Assembly (NCBI GenBank): GCA_030654195.1
Contig: JAURXV010000052.1
Coordinates: forward strand, 1 to 46,772
Source: Syntrophales bacterium
GTDB taxonomy: Bacteria > Desulfobacterota > Syntrophia > Syntrophales > UBA5619
DNA length: 46,772 bases
Reading direction: 5' to 3'
The position numbers and the translations under genes are program-made. The notes under the pieces were generated by a model. That model saw nothing but the letters and a program-made list of their open reading frames with translations, ran no database searches and was not told the DNA's origin. Position 1 is the stretch's first letter. Every line of letters starts with the position of its first letter. Shown in pieces: positions 1-9,240 of this stretch.

Positions 1-2
1 TG

Positions 3-464
3 CTGATCTCCTCGCCGGAGACCATCCGCAGGCTGATCCGGGAGGCGGACGCGGTGATCGGCTCCGTTTTGATCCCCGGCGCCAAGGCGCCGAAGCTCGT
101 CACGCGCGACATGCTTAAACTCATGAAAAAAGGATCGGTCCAGGTGGACGTGGCCATCGATCAGGGCGGCTGTTTCGAAACCTCCAGGGCGACGACGCAC
201 AAGGAGCCGAACAACACGATCGACGGAATCATCCATTATTGTGTGGGAAACATGCCGGGCGCCGTCGCGAAAACCTCCACGCTGGCCCTGACGAACGCCA
301 CCCTCCCCTATGCGGTCGAGATCGCAAACAAGGGCTGGAAGAGGGCGATGAAGGAAAACCCGGAGATCAAAAAAGGGGCCAATGTCATCAAAGGCCGGGT
401 CACATTCCAGGGAGTCGCCGACGCCTTCGGTCTGAAACGGACCGATATCGAAAAGCTTCTGTAA
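3..464 (+). CDS. ald: Alanine dehydrogenase, C-terminal part (5' end outside window)
   Basis: This is the C-terminal ~153 residues of an NAD-dependent L-alanine dehydrogenase, which interconverts L-alanine and pyruvate plus ammonia in the cytoplasm. The frame is open from base 3, so the start lies to the left of the window; the ATG at 54 is internal. The stretch GSVLIPGAKAPKLVT, then VDVAIDQGGCFETS (about residues 49-62 of the visible part) and the HYCVGNMPGAVAKTST block are characteristic of the family's NAD/substrate-binding core. The last residues (DAFGLKRTDIEKLL) give a normal family C-terminus. A strong hairpin follows 24 bases after the stop, so transcription probably ends here. The identification rests on recognised family motifs. 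Confidence 0.93.
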   Translation: MISSPETIRRLIREADAVIGSVLIPGAKAPKLVTRDMLKLMKKGSVQVDVAIDQGGCFETSRATTHKEPNNTIDGIIHYCVGNMPGAVAKTSTLALTNATLPYAVEIANKGWKRAMKENPEIKKGANVIKGRVTFQGVADAFGLKRTDIEKLL

Positions 465-487
465 TTCAATCCTTTTAAATTCAACCT

Positions 488-531
488 CGCCGACCGGTTC
501 CCTATCTTCGGGTACCGGGCGGCGTTTCTCT
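488..531 (+). terminator. Rho-independent-like terminator after ald
   Basis: The arms CGCCG-A-CCGGT-T-CCC (488-502) and GGG-T-ACCGG-G-CGGCG (510-524) pair with only two mismatches around a 7-base loop. The pyrimidine-rich tail TTTCTCTC follows. It sits between ald and the hsdM promoter and would separate the two units. Confidence 0.7.
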
Positions 532-552
532 CATGTGAATAGAAAAAATCTC

Positions 553-600
553 TTGACTTTAATGTTATAATGCTATAGCATAACAATCAACAATCGGAGG
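553..600 (+). promoter_or_regulatory. Promoter with palindromic operator and RBS of hsdM1
   Basis: TTGACT at 553-558 is a good -35. Seventeen bases later, TAGCAT (576-581) is a possible -10. The -10 lies inside the perfect 12-base palindrome ATGCTATAGCAT (570-581), which is flanked by TGTT (564-567) and AACA (582-585). A strong Shine-Dalgarno CGGAGG (595-600) lies 5 bases before the ATG at 606. Because the first gene carries an XRE-type HTH, the palindrome is a natural candidate for autoregulation (inference). Confidence 0.55.
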
Positions 601-605
601 TTGTC

Positions 606-2444
606 ATGCTGGATAGCAAGGATATTAGCAGGGTCGTCAAAGAAATCAGAAGCAAACTGAACCTCAGTCAGGAAGAATTGGCGGCAAAACTGGGCGTCTC
701 TTTCGCTACGGTGAACCGCTGGGAAAACGAGAAGATAACACCCAGGGGCAAAGCTAAGGACGCCATCTTGAAGCTGATAGAAGAGTCTGGCCTCGATCAG
801 GATTCTCTGGAGAATGCCGTGAATACAGGCGCCGACCATCAAAAGCGCCGCCGAAAGCTATCCAAAGACGATGTCCTCAGCACAAAATCCATGGAGCAGA
901 TGCTCTGGAGCGCCGCCTGTTCCATCCGCGGTGAAAAGGACGCGCCGAAGTTCAAGGATTATATTCTGCCCCTTGTTTTTATCAAACGTCTGTCCGACGT
1001 CTTTGAAGATGAAATTGAGCGGCTGGCCGAAACCTATGGCGACAAAGAAACGGCGCTAACCATCATCGAAGCCGATCATCAACTGGTCCGGTTTTATATT
1101 CCTGCCGAGGCGCGCTGGCCGGTGGTCAGCGGTCGCGAAAAATTCAACTGCCCTGAAGACCGCAAGCCCAAAACACTGGGCGAACAGCTCACCATGACCG
1201 TCCGCACCATCGCCAAGGCCAACCCCTCCCTGACCGGCGTCATCGACATCGTGGATTACAATGAGACCCGCAGCGGGGAACGGGAAATCAGCGACACGGC
1301 GCTTTCCGGCGTGATTGAAACCCTGTCCGATCCCCGCTACCGATTAGGACTGTATGATGTAGAACCTGATTTCCTGGGCCGCGCCTATGAATATCTCCTG
1401 AGAAAATTTGCCGAAAGCCAGGGCCAGAGCGCGGGCGAGTTCTTCACGCCTACGGAAGTGGGGTGGCTGATGGCCTATATCCTGCGTCCCCGCCAGGGAG
1501 AAGAAGTATACGATTTTGCCTGCGGCTCCGCCGGACTGCTCATCAAGTGCGAATTGGCTCTCCAGGAACGGGAAATCAAGATTCAGCGGCCCCTGAAACT
1601 CTACGGGCAGGAACTGACGGGGTCCAGTTACGCCATCGCCCGGATGAACATGGTCGTCCATGACATGGAAGGCGAGATCGTCCGCGGCAACTCCATGACC
1701 AATCCGAAATTCAAGGACTCCGATTCCAGTCTGAAGAAATTCGATATCGTCGTGGCCAATCCCATGTGGAACCAGCCTTTTGATCAGGCTGTTTACGAGA
1801 ATGACCCTTTTGATCGGTTTGAGTCCCAGGGCGGCGTTACCACCGGCAAGGCCGACTGGGCTTGGCTTCAGCATGCCGCAGCTTCGTTGAGTGCCCACGG
1901 CCGCGCCGCCATCGTCCTCGACACGGGCGCCGTCACACGCGGCAGCGGCAGCAAGAGCGAAGACCGGGAAAAGAAAATCCGCCAGTGGTTTGTCGAGCGC
2001 GACTGGATTGAAGGCGTCATCCTCCTACCCGATAACCTTTTTTACAACACCACCGCCGCCGGGATCATCGTCTTCTTCAACAAGGTGAAATCACAGGCAC
2101 GACAGGGGAAGATTATCCTGGTCAACGCCGGCCGCGAATTCAAGAAAGGCAGACCCAAAAACTATATCCCCGATGAAAACATCCGCAAGATTGCCAACGC
2201 CTACATCAAGGGCGAAGATGTTGAGAAGTTCGTCAAAGTCATCACAACCGCAGAGGCTGCCGAGAACGATTTCAACCTGTCGCCATCGAGGTATGTGGAT
2301 GTTAATGCAGGGGAGTCATATAGGCCGATTCCAGAAATACTGGCCGAGCTTGGCGTTTTAGAAAAGAAAGCCAAAGCCATAAATGCTGACTTGGATGTAA
2401 TTTTCAACAAATTAGGAACTCAAGTTGGCGGGGAAAGCCTGTGA
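606..2444 (+). CDS. hsdM: Type I R-M methyltransferase subunit with N-terminal XRE HTH
   Basis: This 612-residue protein is the N6-adenine methyltransferase subunit of a type I restriction-modification system. Residues ~7-60 form an XRE/Cro-type helix-turn-helix (LNLSQEELAAKLGVSFATVNRWE), which is not part of ordinary HsdM. An HsdM N-terminal helical domain follows (~90-240). The AdoMet fold has motif I DFACGSAG (D303) and catalytic motif IV NPMW (N385-W388) in place of the usual NPPF/NPPY; its third residue is Met rather than Pro. AGEFFTP precedes motif I as expected. The stop overlaps the hsdS start by 4 bases (GTGA). The fused HTH and the palindrome over the promoter suggest that the methylase controls its own operon (inference). 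The ATG at 606 is chosen for its strong RBS. Confidence 0.93.
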   Translation: MLDSKDISRVVKEIRSKLNLSQEELAAKLGVSFATVNRWENEKITPRGKAKDAILKLIEESGLDQDSLENAVNTGADHQKRRRKLSKDDVLSTKSMEQMLWSAACSIRGEKDAPKFKDYILPLVFIKRLSDVFEDEIERLAETYGDKETALTIIEADHQLVRFYIPAEARWPVVSGREKFNCPEDRKPKTLGEQLTMTVRTIAKANPSLTGVIDIVDYNETRSGEREISDTALSGVIETLSDPRYRLGLYDVEPDFLGRAYEYLLRKFAESQGQSAGEFFTPTEVGWLMAYILRPRQGEEVYDFACGSAGLLIKCELALQEREIKIQRPLKLYGQELTGSSYAIARMNMVVHDMEGEIVRGNSMTNPKFKDSDSSLKKFDIVVANPMWNQPFDQAVYENDPFDRFESQGGVTTGKADWAWLQHAAASLSAHGRAAIVLDTGAVTRGSGSKSEDREKKIRQWFVERDWIEGVILLPDNLFYNTTAAGIIVFFNKVKSQARQGKIILVNAGREFKKGRPKNYIPDENIRKIANAYIKGEDVEKFVKVITTAEAAENDFNLSPSRYVDVNAGESYRPIPEILAELGVLEKKAKAINADLDVIFNKLGTQVGGESL

Positions 2445-3658
2445 GAAATAATGACACTATTTTTGGCCGTTTACCTGAGGACTGGGATGTTGTGCCCATA
2501 GGGAAGATGTATGATTTTACGAAAAAACCGAAAGAGATATTATACTCTAATTATGATCACTTACCTTTCATTGCAATGGACTTGATACCCATTGACATAC
2601 TATATTTGGACAAATTCAAATTAAAGAAATCAGTGGAAATTTCAAGCGGGACATACATTGAAGATGGTGACATTCTTTTAGCGAAAATTACCCCATGTTT
2701 TGAAAATGGTAAGCAATGTATTGTCACCGGATTACCCAATGGATTTGGAATTGCCTCAACAGAGATAATTCCAATCAAGGAAAAAGCAGGAACGAGTAGC
2801 AAATACTTTCTATATTACTACCTTTTAAAAAGTGATGTCCGTAAACTAATAGCCGGAAAAATGGAAGGGGCAACGGGAAGACAAAGGGTTCCGGTTCACC
2901 TCATAAAAGAACTATTCATCCCTTTTCCTTTATTAAGTGAGCAGCGAGAAATCGCCGCTGTTCTTTTCAATATTCAACAGGCCATTGAGATTCAGGAATC
3001 CATTATCGAGAAGGTGCGGGAACTAAAAAAATCCACCCTGCACCATGTCTTTACTCACGGCTTGCTTGGAGAAAAATTGAAAGAAACTGAGATCGGGCTA
3101 ATGCCGGCGAGTTGGTCTGTACAGAGATTTGAAGAATTTGCGATATTACATAGAGGTTACGATTTACCTATCCAGGATCGTACCAGCGGTTCAGTCCCTA
3201 TTGTTGGGTCAAATGGCGTTGTCGGGTATCACGATCAATCTAAAGTTAAGGGGCCGGGCGTGGTAACAGGTCGTAGTGGTTCGATTGGCATTTCTTCTTA
3301 TGTGGCGGATGATTATTGGCCACTGAACACAGGTTTATACGTTGAAGATTTTCATGGAAACGATCCTATGTATGTTTATTATTTTTTCCAGTCGTTCAAC
3401 TTCGGTCAATACGCGGCAGGCGTGAGCGTTCCCACTTTGAATAGAAACCTTGTACATGCCGTGTTAATATCTGTCCCCCCAATTGTAGAACAAAATGAAA
3501 TAGCCAATATCTTGAAGACCATAGACCAGAAGATTGATCTTCACGAAGCCAAGAAATCCACCCTGCAAGACCTTTTTAAAACCATGCTGAACAAACTGAT
3601 GACAGGTGAGATTAGGGTGAAGGATCTGGATATCGATGTGTCCGAGGTTGAATCATGA
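2441..3658 (+). CDS. hsdS: Type I R-M specificity subunit, locus 1
   Basis: This 405-residue HsdS sets the DNA target of the locus 1 methylase and nuclease. It starts at a GTG that overlaps the hsdM stop (GTGA). It has the two-half layout of HsdS: target-recognition domain 1 (~10-160), a conserved helix (SEQREIAAVLFNIQQAIEIQ, ~165-200), target-recognition domain 2 (~220-350), and a second helix (EQNEIANILKTIDQKID) ending in LMTGEIRV, which is typical of the family. Its sequence is clearly more AT-rich than hsdM and hsdR. That is usual for HsdS, whose recognition domains recombine and transfer often. It ends in an ATGA overlap with the next gene. Confidence 0.9.
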   Translation: MRNNDTIFGRLPEDWDVVPIGKMYDFTKKPKEILYSNYDHLPFIAMDLIPIDILYLDKFKLKKSVEISSGTYIEDGDILLAKITPCFENGKQCIVTGLPNGFGIASTEIIPIKEKAGTSSKYFLYYYLLKSDVRKLIAGKMEGATGRQRVPVHLIKELFIPFPLLSEQREIAAVLFNIQQAIEIQESIIEKVRELKKSTLHHVFTHGLLGEKLKETEIGLMPASWSVQRFEEFAILHRGYDLPIQDRTSGSVPIVGSNGVVGYHDQSKVKGPGVVTGRSGSIGISSYVADDYWPLNTGLYVEDFHGNDPMYVYYFFQSFNFGQYAAGVSVPTLNRNLVHAVLISVPPIVEQNEIANILKTIDQKIDLHEAKKSTLQDLFKTMLNKLMTGEIRVKDLDIDVSEVES

Positions 3659-5275
3659 GCGTGACTCTTGAAGAACTTCATCAATGGATGGCCATGCCGT
3701 CGGAAAATGAACATCTGGAATTCAAGGAGGCAAAGAACAATTTTCACTTTGACACCCTCGTGAAGTACTGCTGCGCACTGGCGAATGAGCGGGGCGGCAG
3801 GATCATTCTTGGCGTTTCGGATAAACCACCCCGCAAGGTGGTGGGTACCGGTGTCTCCAAATCGCCTGAACGCACAATCGCGGGATTGATTGAAAGACTT
3901 CACCTGAGAATAGATATGGATGAAGTTGCACATCCTGACGGCCGCGTCCTCGTATTTCATGTACCGTCGCGGCCCCTTGGCATGGCGATTCAAGTGAACG
4001 GCGCGTATTGGATGCGACGAGGAGCAGATCTTGTCCCAATGCTGCCCCGATATGCTCAAACGCATATTTGCCGAGACAGGCTTCGATTTTTCAAACCAGA
4101 TCTGTGAAAAAGCAACTATCGACGATCTCGATCCTATGGCAATCGAAGAGTTCCGCCAACGCTGGGTAAAGAAATCAGGCAATAAGGGCATGGAAAATCT
4201 CACGCCATTTCAGCTTCTCAACGACGCCGAATTGATACGGGAGGGCGGTATTACTTTTGCGGCCCTTGTATTGTTGGGGAAGCGAAAATCGCTCGGCGTC
4301 CTTTTATCCAATGCTGAAGTAGTTTTTGAATATCGTTCTTCGGAGTCTTTCATCCATCATCAACAGCGTGAAGAATTTCGCGCCGGTCTTTTTCTATTTT
4401 ATGACAAACTATGGAATCTTATTAACTCGCGCAATGATTTGCAGCACTATCAGGACGGCTTTTTTATCTGGGACATCCCGACGTTCAATGAAGAGGTGGT
4501 GCGAGAAGTCATTTTAAATGCCGTGTGCCATCGCGATTATCGCTTAGCCGGATCCATTTTTATTCGGCAATTTCCCGCCGGGATTGAAATTGTAAGTCCG
4601 GGTGGCTTTCCCGAAGGCATTACCGTTGAAAATCTCCTTTATCAGCAATCCCCAAGAAACAGACGGATAGCAGAGACTCTCGCCCGTTGCGGGCTTGTAG
4701 AGCGATCCGGTCAGGGTTTCGATAAGATATTTACGGCATGTATCCGCGAGACAAAGCCTCTCCCCGATTTCTCGAGAACCGATGATTACCATGTCTATCT
4801 GACGCTTCAGGGGACGATACAAGACACTGCGTTCCTGCGCTTTCTTGAAAAGATAGGAAGTGAAACCCAGCGTTCTTTTTATGTCGATGATTTTCTGGTT
4901 CTTGATTATTTAAGAACAGCCAAGCCTGTTCCCAATAACCTGAAATATCGGTTACCGAAGTTGATGGAAAACGGCGTTATAGAACGTATCGGCAAGGGGC
5001 GAGGAATCCGCTATGTTCTTTCCAAAAATTTCTACGAATTCACAGGCAGAAAAGGCTCATACACGCGAAGAATCGGGCTTGACAGGGAAACGAACAAAGA
5101 ACTTATTATTAAACACATCCATCATTACAAGAAAGGTTCCCTCAACGAATTTCACCAAGTATTGCCGAATCTCTCCCGGCATCAGATATATTCCCTGCTG
5201 AAATCACTGAAGACCGAAAAGAGAATAAAATTCATTGGTTCAAAAAGAGGAGGGTATTGGGAACTATCAGAATGA
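3655..5275 (+). pseudogene. Schlafen/AlbA_2-type ATP-binding protein, frameshifted
   Basis: Two overlapping frames together encode one protein of about 540 residues. Frame A (3655-4107) gives an AlbA_2 (Schlafen-type) nucleic-acid-binding domain: ENEHLEFKEAKNN, ANERGGRIILGVSD, YWMRRGADLVPM. Frame B (readable from about 4040 to 5275) continues with PDMLKRIFAETGFDFS, a HATPase_c_4 domain (EEVVREVILNAVCHRDY, RSGQGFDKIF) and two C-terminal winged-helix segments. Homology jumps from frame A at 'VPM' (about 4041) to frame B at 'PDML' (about 4046), so one base has been gained or lost near 4040-4050, by a short C run. Related AlbA_2/RecG-like proteins often sit inside type I R-M operons as accessory genes. 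The gene overlaps hsdS by ATGA. Either the gene is broken or the assembly has an error here. Confidence 0.82.
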
Positions 5276-5552
5276 TTTTTTGCGTTTAATAAAGACTTGA
5301 ATGACTTTTGACGCAATAATTTGAACGCAATAATTAATATCTCTTTGAATATAAAGAAGATTTTTGATCATTAATAACGCAATAAGTCACAGAAGATGCA
5401 AAACGCATATTCAAAGATATTCCAGCTATCCGGAATTTCCGGATAGCTCAATTGTTGCAAAATTTGCAACGGTTAGAAGTTTTGCTGAGAAGCAAGGTGC
5501 TGACAATGAATAGCAAGGATTTGAAGGAACAAAATATAAGAAGGACGAAATA
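5276..5552 (+). promoter_or_regulatory. AT-rich spacer before hsdR1 with two perfect palindromes
   Basis: No gene is recognised in these 277 bases. ACGCAATAA occurs three times (5311-5319, 5325-5333, 5377-5385). A perfect 25-base palindrome (5424-5448; half-site AGCTATCCGGAA, central T) is followed 5 bases later by a perfect 17-base palindrome (5454-5470; half-site GTTGCAAA, central A). Such paired symmetrical sites close to a restriction gene look like operators or hairpins that set hsdR expression separately from hsdM/hsdS (inference). An AAGGA Shine-Dalgarno lies shortly before the ATG at 5553. Confidence 0.5.
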
Positions 5553-8468
5553 ATGACGCCAACCATAGGCACAGAAAAACCGACCGTGCAGGACCCGATC
5601 ATCAAATATGCGGATGAAATCGGCTGGAAAGTCGTCCCACAGGAGGAGGCCCTTCCCCTGAGAAAAGGGGAAAGCGGATCGCTGTTCTATCGGGTTCTTG
5701 AAGAAAAGCTGATGGAACTGAATAAAGGGTTGGTAAATCGGGAAAATGTGGAAGACATCATTCACCGCATGGAGGCCGTCCGGAATAATATCGAGGGGAA
5801 TGCGGAAATCTTGTCCTGGCTCCGGGGAGAGCAGGCCATTTATGATGAAAAGGAAAAGCGGCGCCGCAACGTGATGGTTGTTGATTTTACATGCGCCGGA
5901 CGCAACCTGTTTCAAGTGACTGATGAATGGCAGCACACAAACGGCCGGGTGACAAACCGGGCAGACATCATGTTTCTCATCAACGGGATTCCCGTGGCCA
6001 TCGTGGAAACCAAGAGCGCAAAAAAGGCCAACGGCATGGAAGAGGCGCTCATCCAGTTCCGGCGGTATCACCGGGAGACCCCCGAAATGCTTACTGCCCC
6101 GCAGGTCTTCGATATGACCCATCTGGTCGATTTTTTCTATGGCCCCACCTGGAATCTGAGCCGGAAAAATATCTTCAACTGGAAGGACGAGGAAAAGGGA
6201 AATTATGAAAAGAAAGTGAAGCGTTTCTTTGATCAGGGCCGTTTCCTTAAGATGCTGAGGGAATGGATTTTGTTCTATGTCAAAGATGATGAGCTCCAGA
6301 AAACGATCCTCCGCCAGCACCAGACCAGGGCGATCGAAAAAATCGTTCAGCGCTGCGCTGACGAGAGCAAAAAGACAGGCCTGGTATGGCATACCCAGGG
6401 ATCGGGCAAGACCTTCACGATGATCACGGCGGCCGAGCAGATTCTGGAAAACAAGGACATCTTCGGGAAAGCAACGGTGATCCTGATGATCGACCGTAAT
6501 GAACTGGAAGGCCAGCTTTCCGGCTGGGTGGAGAGGATTCTCGGCGAGATGCAATCCCATGCCATCAGCATCGAACAGGCCACCAGCAAGGTTCGCCTGC
6601 GGCAACTCCTCAAGGGGGACTTCCGTGGGCTGATTATTTCCATGATCCACAAGTTTGACGGGATTCCCAAGAACATCTGCACCCGCGCCAACGTCATCGT
6701 CATGCTCGATGAGGCGCACCGGTCTGTCGGGGGAGATCTGGGCAACTACCTGCTCGCCGCCCTGCCGCAGGCGACCCTGATCGGGTTTACGGGCACGCCC
6801 ATCGACAAAACGGCCTATGGTAAGGGCACTTTCAAAATCTTCGGAAAAGAAGACGACAAAGGCTATCTGGATAAATATTCTGTTGCCGAATCCATCGAGG
6901 ACGGCACGACTCTTCCCCTCAACTATATGCTGGCCCCCAATGAAATCCGCGTACCCCGTGAGGAACTGGAAAAAGAATTTCTGGACCTTGTCGAGGCGGA
7001 AGGCGTCAGCGATGTCGAGGAGTTGAATAAGATCCTCAACCGGGCGGTAAAGCTCAAGACCTTTCTGAAGTCGGCAGACCGGGTGGAGAAGGTGGCGGCC
7101 TTCATTGCCAAGCACTTTCGTGAAAATGTTGCGCCCCTTGGCTACAAGGCCTTTGTGGTCGGTGTGGATCGCGAGGCATGCGCCCTTTACAAAGTAGCCC
7201 TCGACAAGCTCCTGCCGCCGGAATATTCAACGGCCATCTATACGGCCGCCCACAATGACAGTGAAAAATATCCCTTGGTCCACAAATACCAGCAGACGGC
7301 GGAAGAGGAGAAGAAGGCCAGAAAACTGTTCCCGAAGCCCGATGCCCTGCCGAAGATCTTCATCGTCACGGATAAACTCCTCACCGGATTTGACGCTCCC
7401 ATTCTGTATTGCATGTACCTGGACAAACCGATGCGCGACCATGTGCTTCTTCAGGCCATCGCCCGCGTCAACCGGCCCTACGAGGAAGAAGGAGACATCA
7501 AGAAACCCTGCGGCCTGGTGGTTGATTTCGTTGGTATCTTCGAGAAACTGGAAAAAGCCCTGGCCTTCGATTCCGATGTCATCAGCGGGGTGATCAACAA
7601 TCTGGATGTCCTGCTCACGCGCTTCATGGAATTGATGACGGGACAGGCCCGGCCATACCTCGAACTTACCCGCGGCAAAGTAGATGACAAGATGGTGGAA
7701 AGAGCCATAGACGCCTTTGTAGATCAGGGCAAGAGAGAGGAATTTTATAAGCTTTTCAAAGAACTGGAAACGCTTTACGAGATACTGTCTCCCTCCCCCG
7801 ATCTTCGGGATTATGTCGAAGACTTCGGCCTCCTCTCGATCCTCTACCAGATCGTCCGCAATGCCTTCCGAAAAAAATCAGGATTTTACGGCGACATCGC
7901 CAAAAAAACGGAACAACTGGTCAGAGAGAAGGCGGCGACCTTCGGTCTGGAGACCGCAACGCCGGCAATCAAGATTGATGAGACGACCTTGAAGGCGCTG
8001 AAAGACAGCAAATCATCAAGCAACTCGAAGGTGATCAATCTCATCAACAGCATCATCAAAACGGCGGTGGATGAAGGCGACGACAGGCCCTATTTGAAAC
8101 CCATTGGAGAACGGGCGGAAGCCATTCAGGAGGCTTTCGATGACCGGCAGGTGTCGGCGCTGGAGGCGATGGAAAAAGTGGAGGCGCTGATCAGGGAGGT
8201 TCTGGAAGCACGGAGGGAGCAGGAAAAGACGGGTTTCGACATCAACACGTTCACGATTTATTGGCTCCTTAAACAGGAGAACGTGAAGTGGCCTGAAAGC
8301 CTTGCTCCTATTGTCAATAACGCCTTTCTCCGCTTCCCGAATTTTAAGGACAACGTTGCGGAACTGCGGCAGCTCAAAGCGGAACTGTACAAACTGATGC
8401 TCCCTGTCGTCGGCAAGGAATTGATGTTGGGCATTGTGGAAAAGCTCTTGAGGCTGGACCGCAAATGA
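5553..8468 (+). CDS. hsdR: Type I R-M restriction (motor/nuclease) subunit, locus 1
   Basis: This 971-residue HsdR combines an N-terminal PD-(D/E)XK nuclease (D138, then E152-T-K154 in RADIMFLINGIPVAIVETKSA) with a superfamily 2 DNA translocase. Motor motifs are Walker A TQGSGKT (281-287), DEAH (386-389), motif III GFTGTP, motif V TDKLLTGFDAP and motif VI QAIARVNRP. The C-terminal ~250 residues are the helical region that contacts the methylase. With the upstream HsdM and HsdS it would form the R2M2S complex that translocates along unmodified DNA and cuts it. It is separated from hsdS by the broken Schlafen-like gene and the palindrome-bearing spacer. Its stop overlaps the next start (ATGA). 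Length and motif order are normal. Confidence 0.95.
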   Translation: MTPTIGTEKPTVQDPIIKYADEIGWKVVPQEEALPLRKGESGSLFYRVLEEKLMELNKGLVNRENVEDIIHRMEAVRNNIEGNAEILSWLRGEQAIYDEKEKRRRNVMVVDFTCAGRNLFQVTDEWQHTNGRVTNRADIMFLINGIPVAIVETKSAKKANGMEEALIQFRRYHRETPEMLTAPQVFDMTHLVDFFYGPTWNLSRKNIFNWKDEEKGNYEKKVKRFFDQGRFLKMLREWILFYVKDDELQKTILRQHQTRAIEKIVQRCADESKKTGLVWHTQGSGKTFTMITAAEQILENKDIFGKATVILMIDRNELEGQLSGWVERILGEMQSHAISIEQATSKVRLRQLLKGDFRGLIISMIHKFDGIPKNICTRANVIVMLDEAHRSVGGDLGNYLLAALPQATLIGFTGTPIDKTAYGKGTFKIFGKEDDKGYLDKYSVAESIEDGTTLPLNYMLAPNEIRVPREELEKEFLDLVEAEGVSDVEELNKILNRAVKLKTFLKSADRVEKVAAFIAKHFRENVAPLGYKAFVVGVDREACALYKVALDKLLPPEYSTAIYTAAHNDSEKYPLVHKYQQTAEEEKKARKLFPKPDALPKIFIVTDKLLTGFDAPILYCMYLDKPMRDHVLLQAIARVNRPYEEEGDIKKPCGLVVDFVGIFEKLEKALAFDSDVISGVINNLDVLLTRFMELMTGQARPYLELTRGKVDDKMVERAIDAFVDQGKREEFYKLFKELETLYEILSPSPDLRDYVEDFGLLSILYQIVRNAFRKKSGFYGDIAKKTEQLVREKAATFGLETATPAIKIDETTLKALKDSKSSSNSKVINLINSIIKTAVDEGDDRPYLKPIGERAEAIQEAFDDRQVSALEAMEKVEALIREVLEARREQEKTGFDINTFTIYWLLKQENVKWPESLAPIVNNAFLRFPNFKDNVAELRQLKAELYKLMLPVVGKELMLGIVEKLLRLDRK

Positions 8469-8809
8469 AGAATACATCAACTGACAATGCGGTAAAACTG
8501 CAAACGAAAGAACAGTTCAAGGCCGAAATTGCCCGCTGGGCTGCGGATATGAAGGTGAAGCCGGTGCAGATTCGTGTCCAGAGGATGACGAAAAAGTGGG
8601 CCTCATGCTCAAGCAAGGGACGGATCTGTTTCAGTGCCGATCTTCTTCTGGAATCGGGAGCGTTCCAAAAATATGTCATTGTCCACGAACTCCTCCACCT
8701 CCAGGTGCCCAATCACGGCAAGCTCTTCAAGAGCCTGATGAACGCCTATCTGCCGGGGTGGGAAGTTATTTTGGCGGAACAAAACGGGAGTTCGGCAAGA
8801 AATCTATGA
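8465..8809 (+). CDS. YgjP-like (DUF45/M48-family) zinc metallopeptidase
   Basis: This 114-residue protein carries the zinc-peptidase signature HELLHL, in KYVIVHELLHLQVPNHGKLF, with a third histidine in the NHG segment. It also has the family block RMTKKWASCSSKGRICFS, typical of the YgjP/DUF45 (WLM/SprT-related) group. It is about half the length of free-standing YgjP (~230), keeping the catalytic C-terminal half. It starts inside the hsdR stop (ATGA), so it is translationally coupled and belongs to the type I operon. Such small peptidases recur after hsdR in many genomes. A role in turnover of HsdR or of DNA-bound complexes is conceivable, but the sequence does not show it. Confidence 0.82.
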   Translation: MKNTSTDNAVKLQTKEQFKAEIARWAADMKVKPVQIRVQRMTKKWASCSSKGRICFSADLLLESGAFQKYVIVHELLHLQVPNHGKLFKSLMNAYLPGWEVILAEQNGSSARNL

Positions 8810-9240
8810 ATATGAGGACTGTTTAAGTAATAAGTTAATAATTGCTGGATGTTGCAAGAAGTCCCATTTGCACTGGCAATCTATAAGTTGTTTCAAAAAC
8901 GTTTGGTTGTCTGTCGCCTGCCAGAGGAAGTGGATTGGTAACGAGCTGAAGGAGATGTCCAACTGAAAAGATAGAATATCCGGTGCTTCAAATACAAAGA
9001 GGTAGGCCGGATTATCCTATCGGCTTATTGAGTACGGGATGAAACATCTGAGGTTTTTACGGATATTTTTCTGGCAAGGGGGCATTTATGTCTTCCTGAA
9101 CTACAATATAGCCAGCTGTTGTCAGTAAAACTTGAACCATGAGGAAAATGCTTGATTTCAACCAAAAATACATGATGTTGTTTTTTCAACAATCCTGATA
9201 AAGGATAAGCAAACTGGATTTTTATTTTCAGAGGAGGTTG
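8810..9240. other. Non-coding gap between R-M locus 1 and SIR2-HerA
   Basis: These 431 moderately AT-rich bases have no convincing gene on either strand. The minus-strand frame overlapping the right end is a shadow of the SIR2 gene. The only functional element recognised is the Shine-Dalgarno GAGGAGG just before the ATG at 9241. The promoter of the SIR2-HerA operon must lie here, but no clear -35/-10 pair stands out. Confidence 0.5.

Noticed and set aside
5395-5550. Possible protein fragments across the palindromes upstream of hsdR1
   Set aside because: Frames are short, interrupted upstream by stops, and lack a clear family match; the palindromic structure explains the region better.
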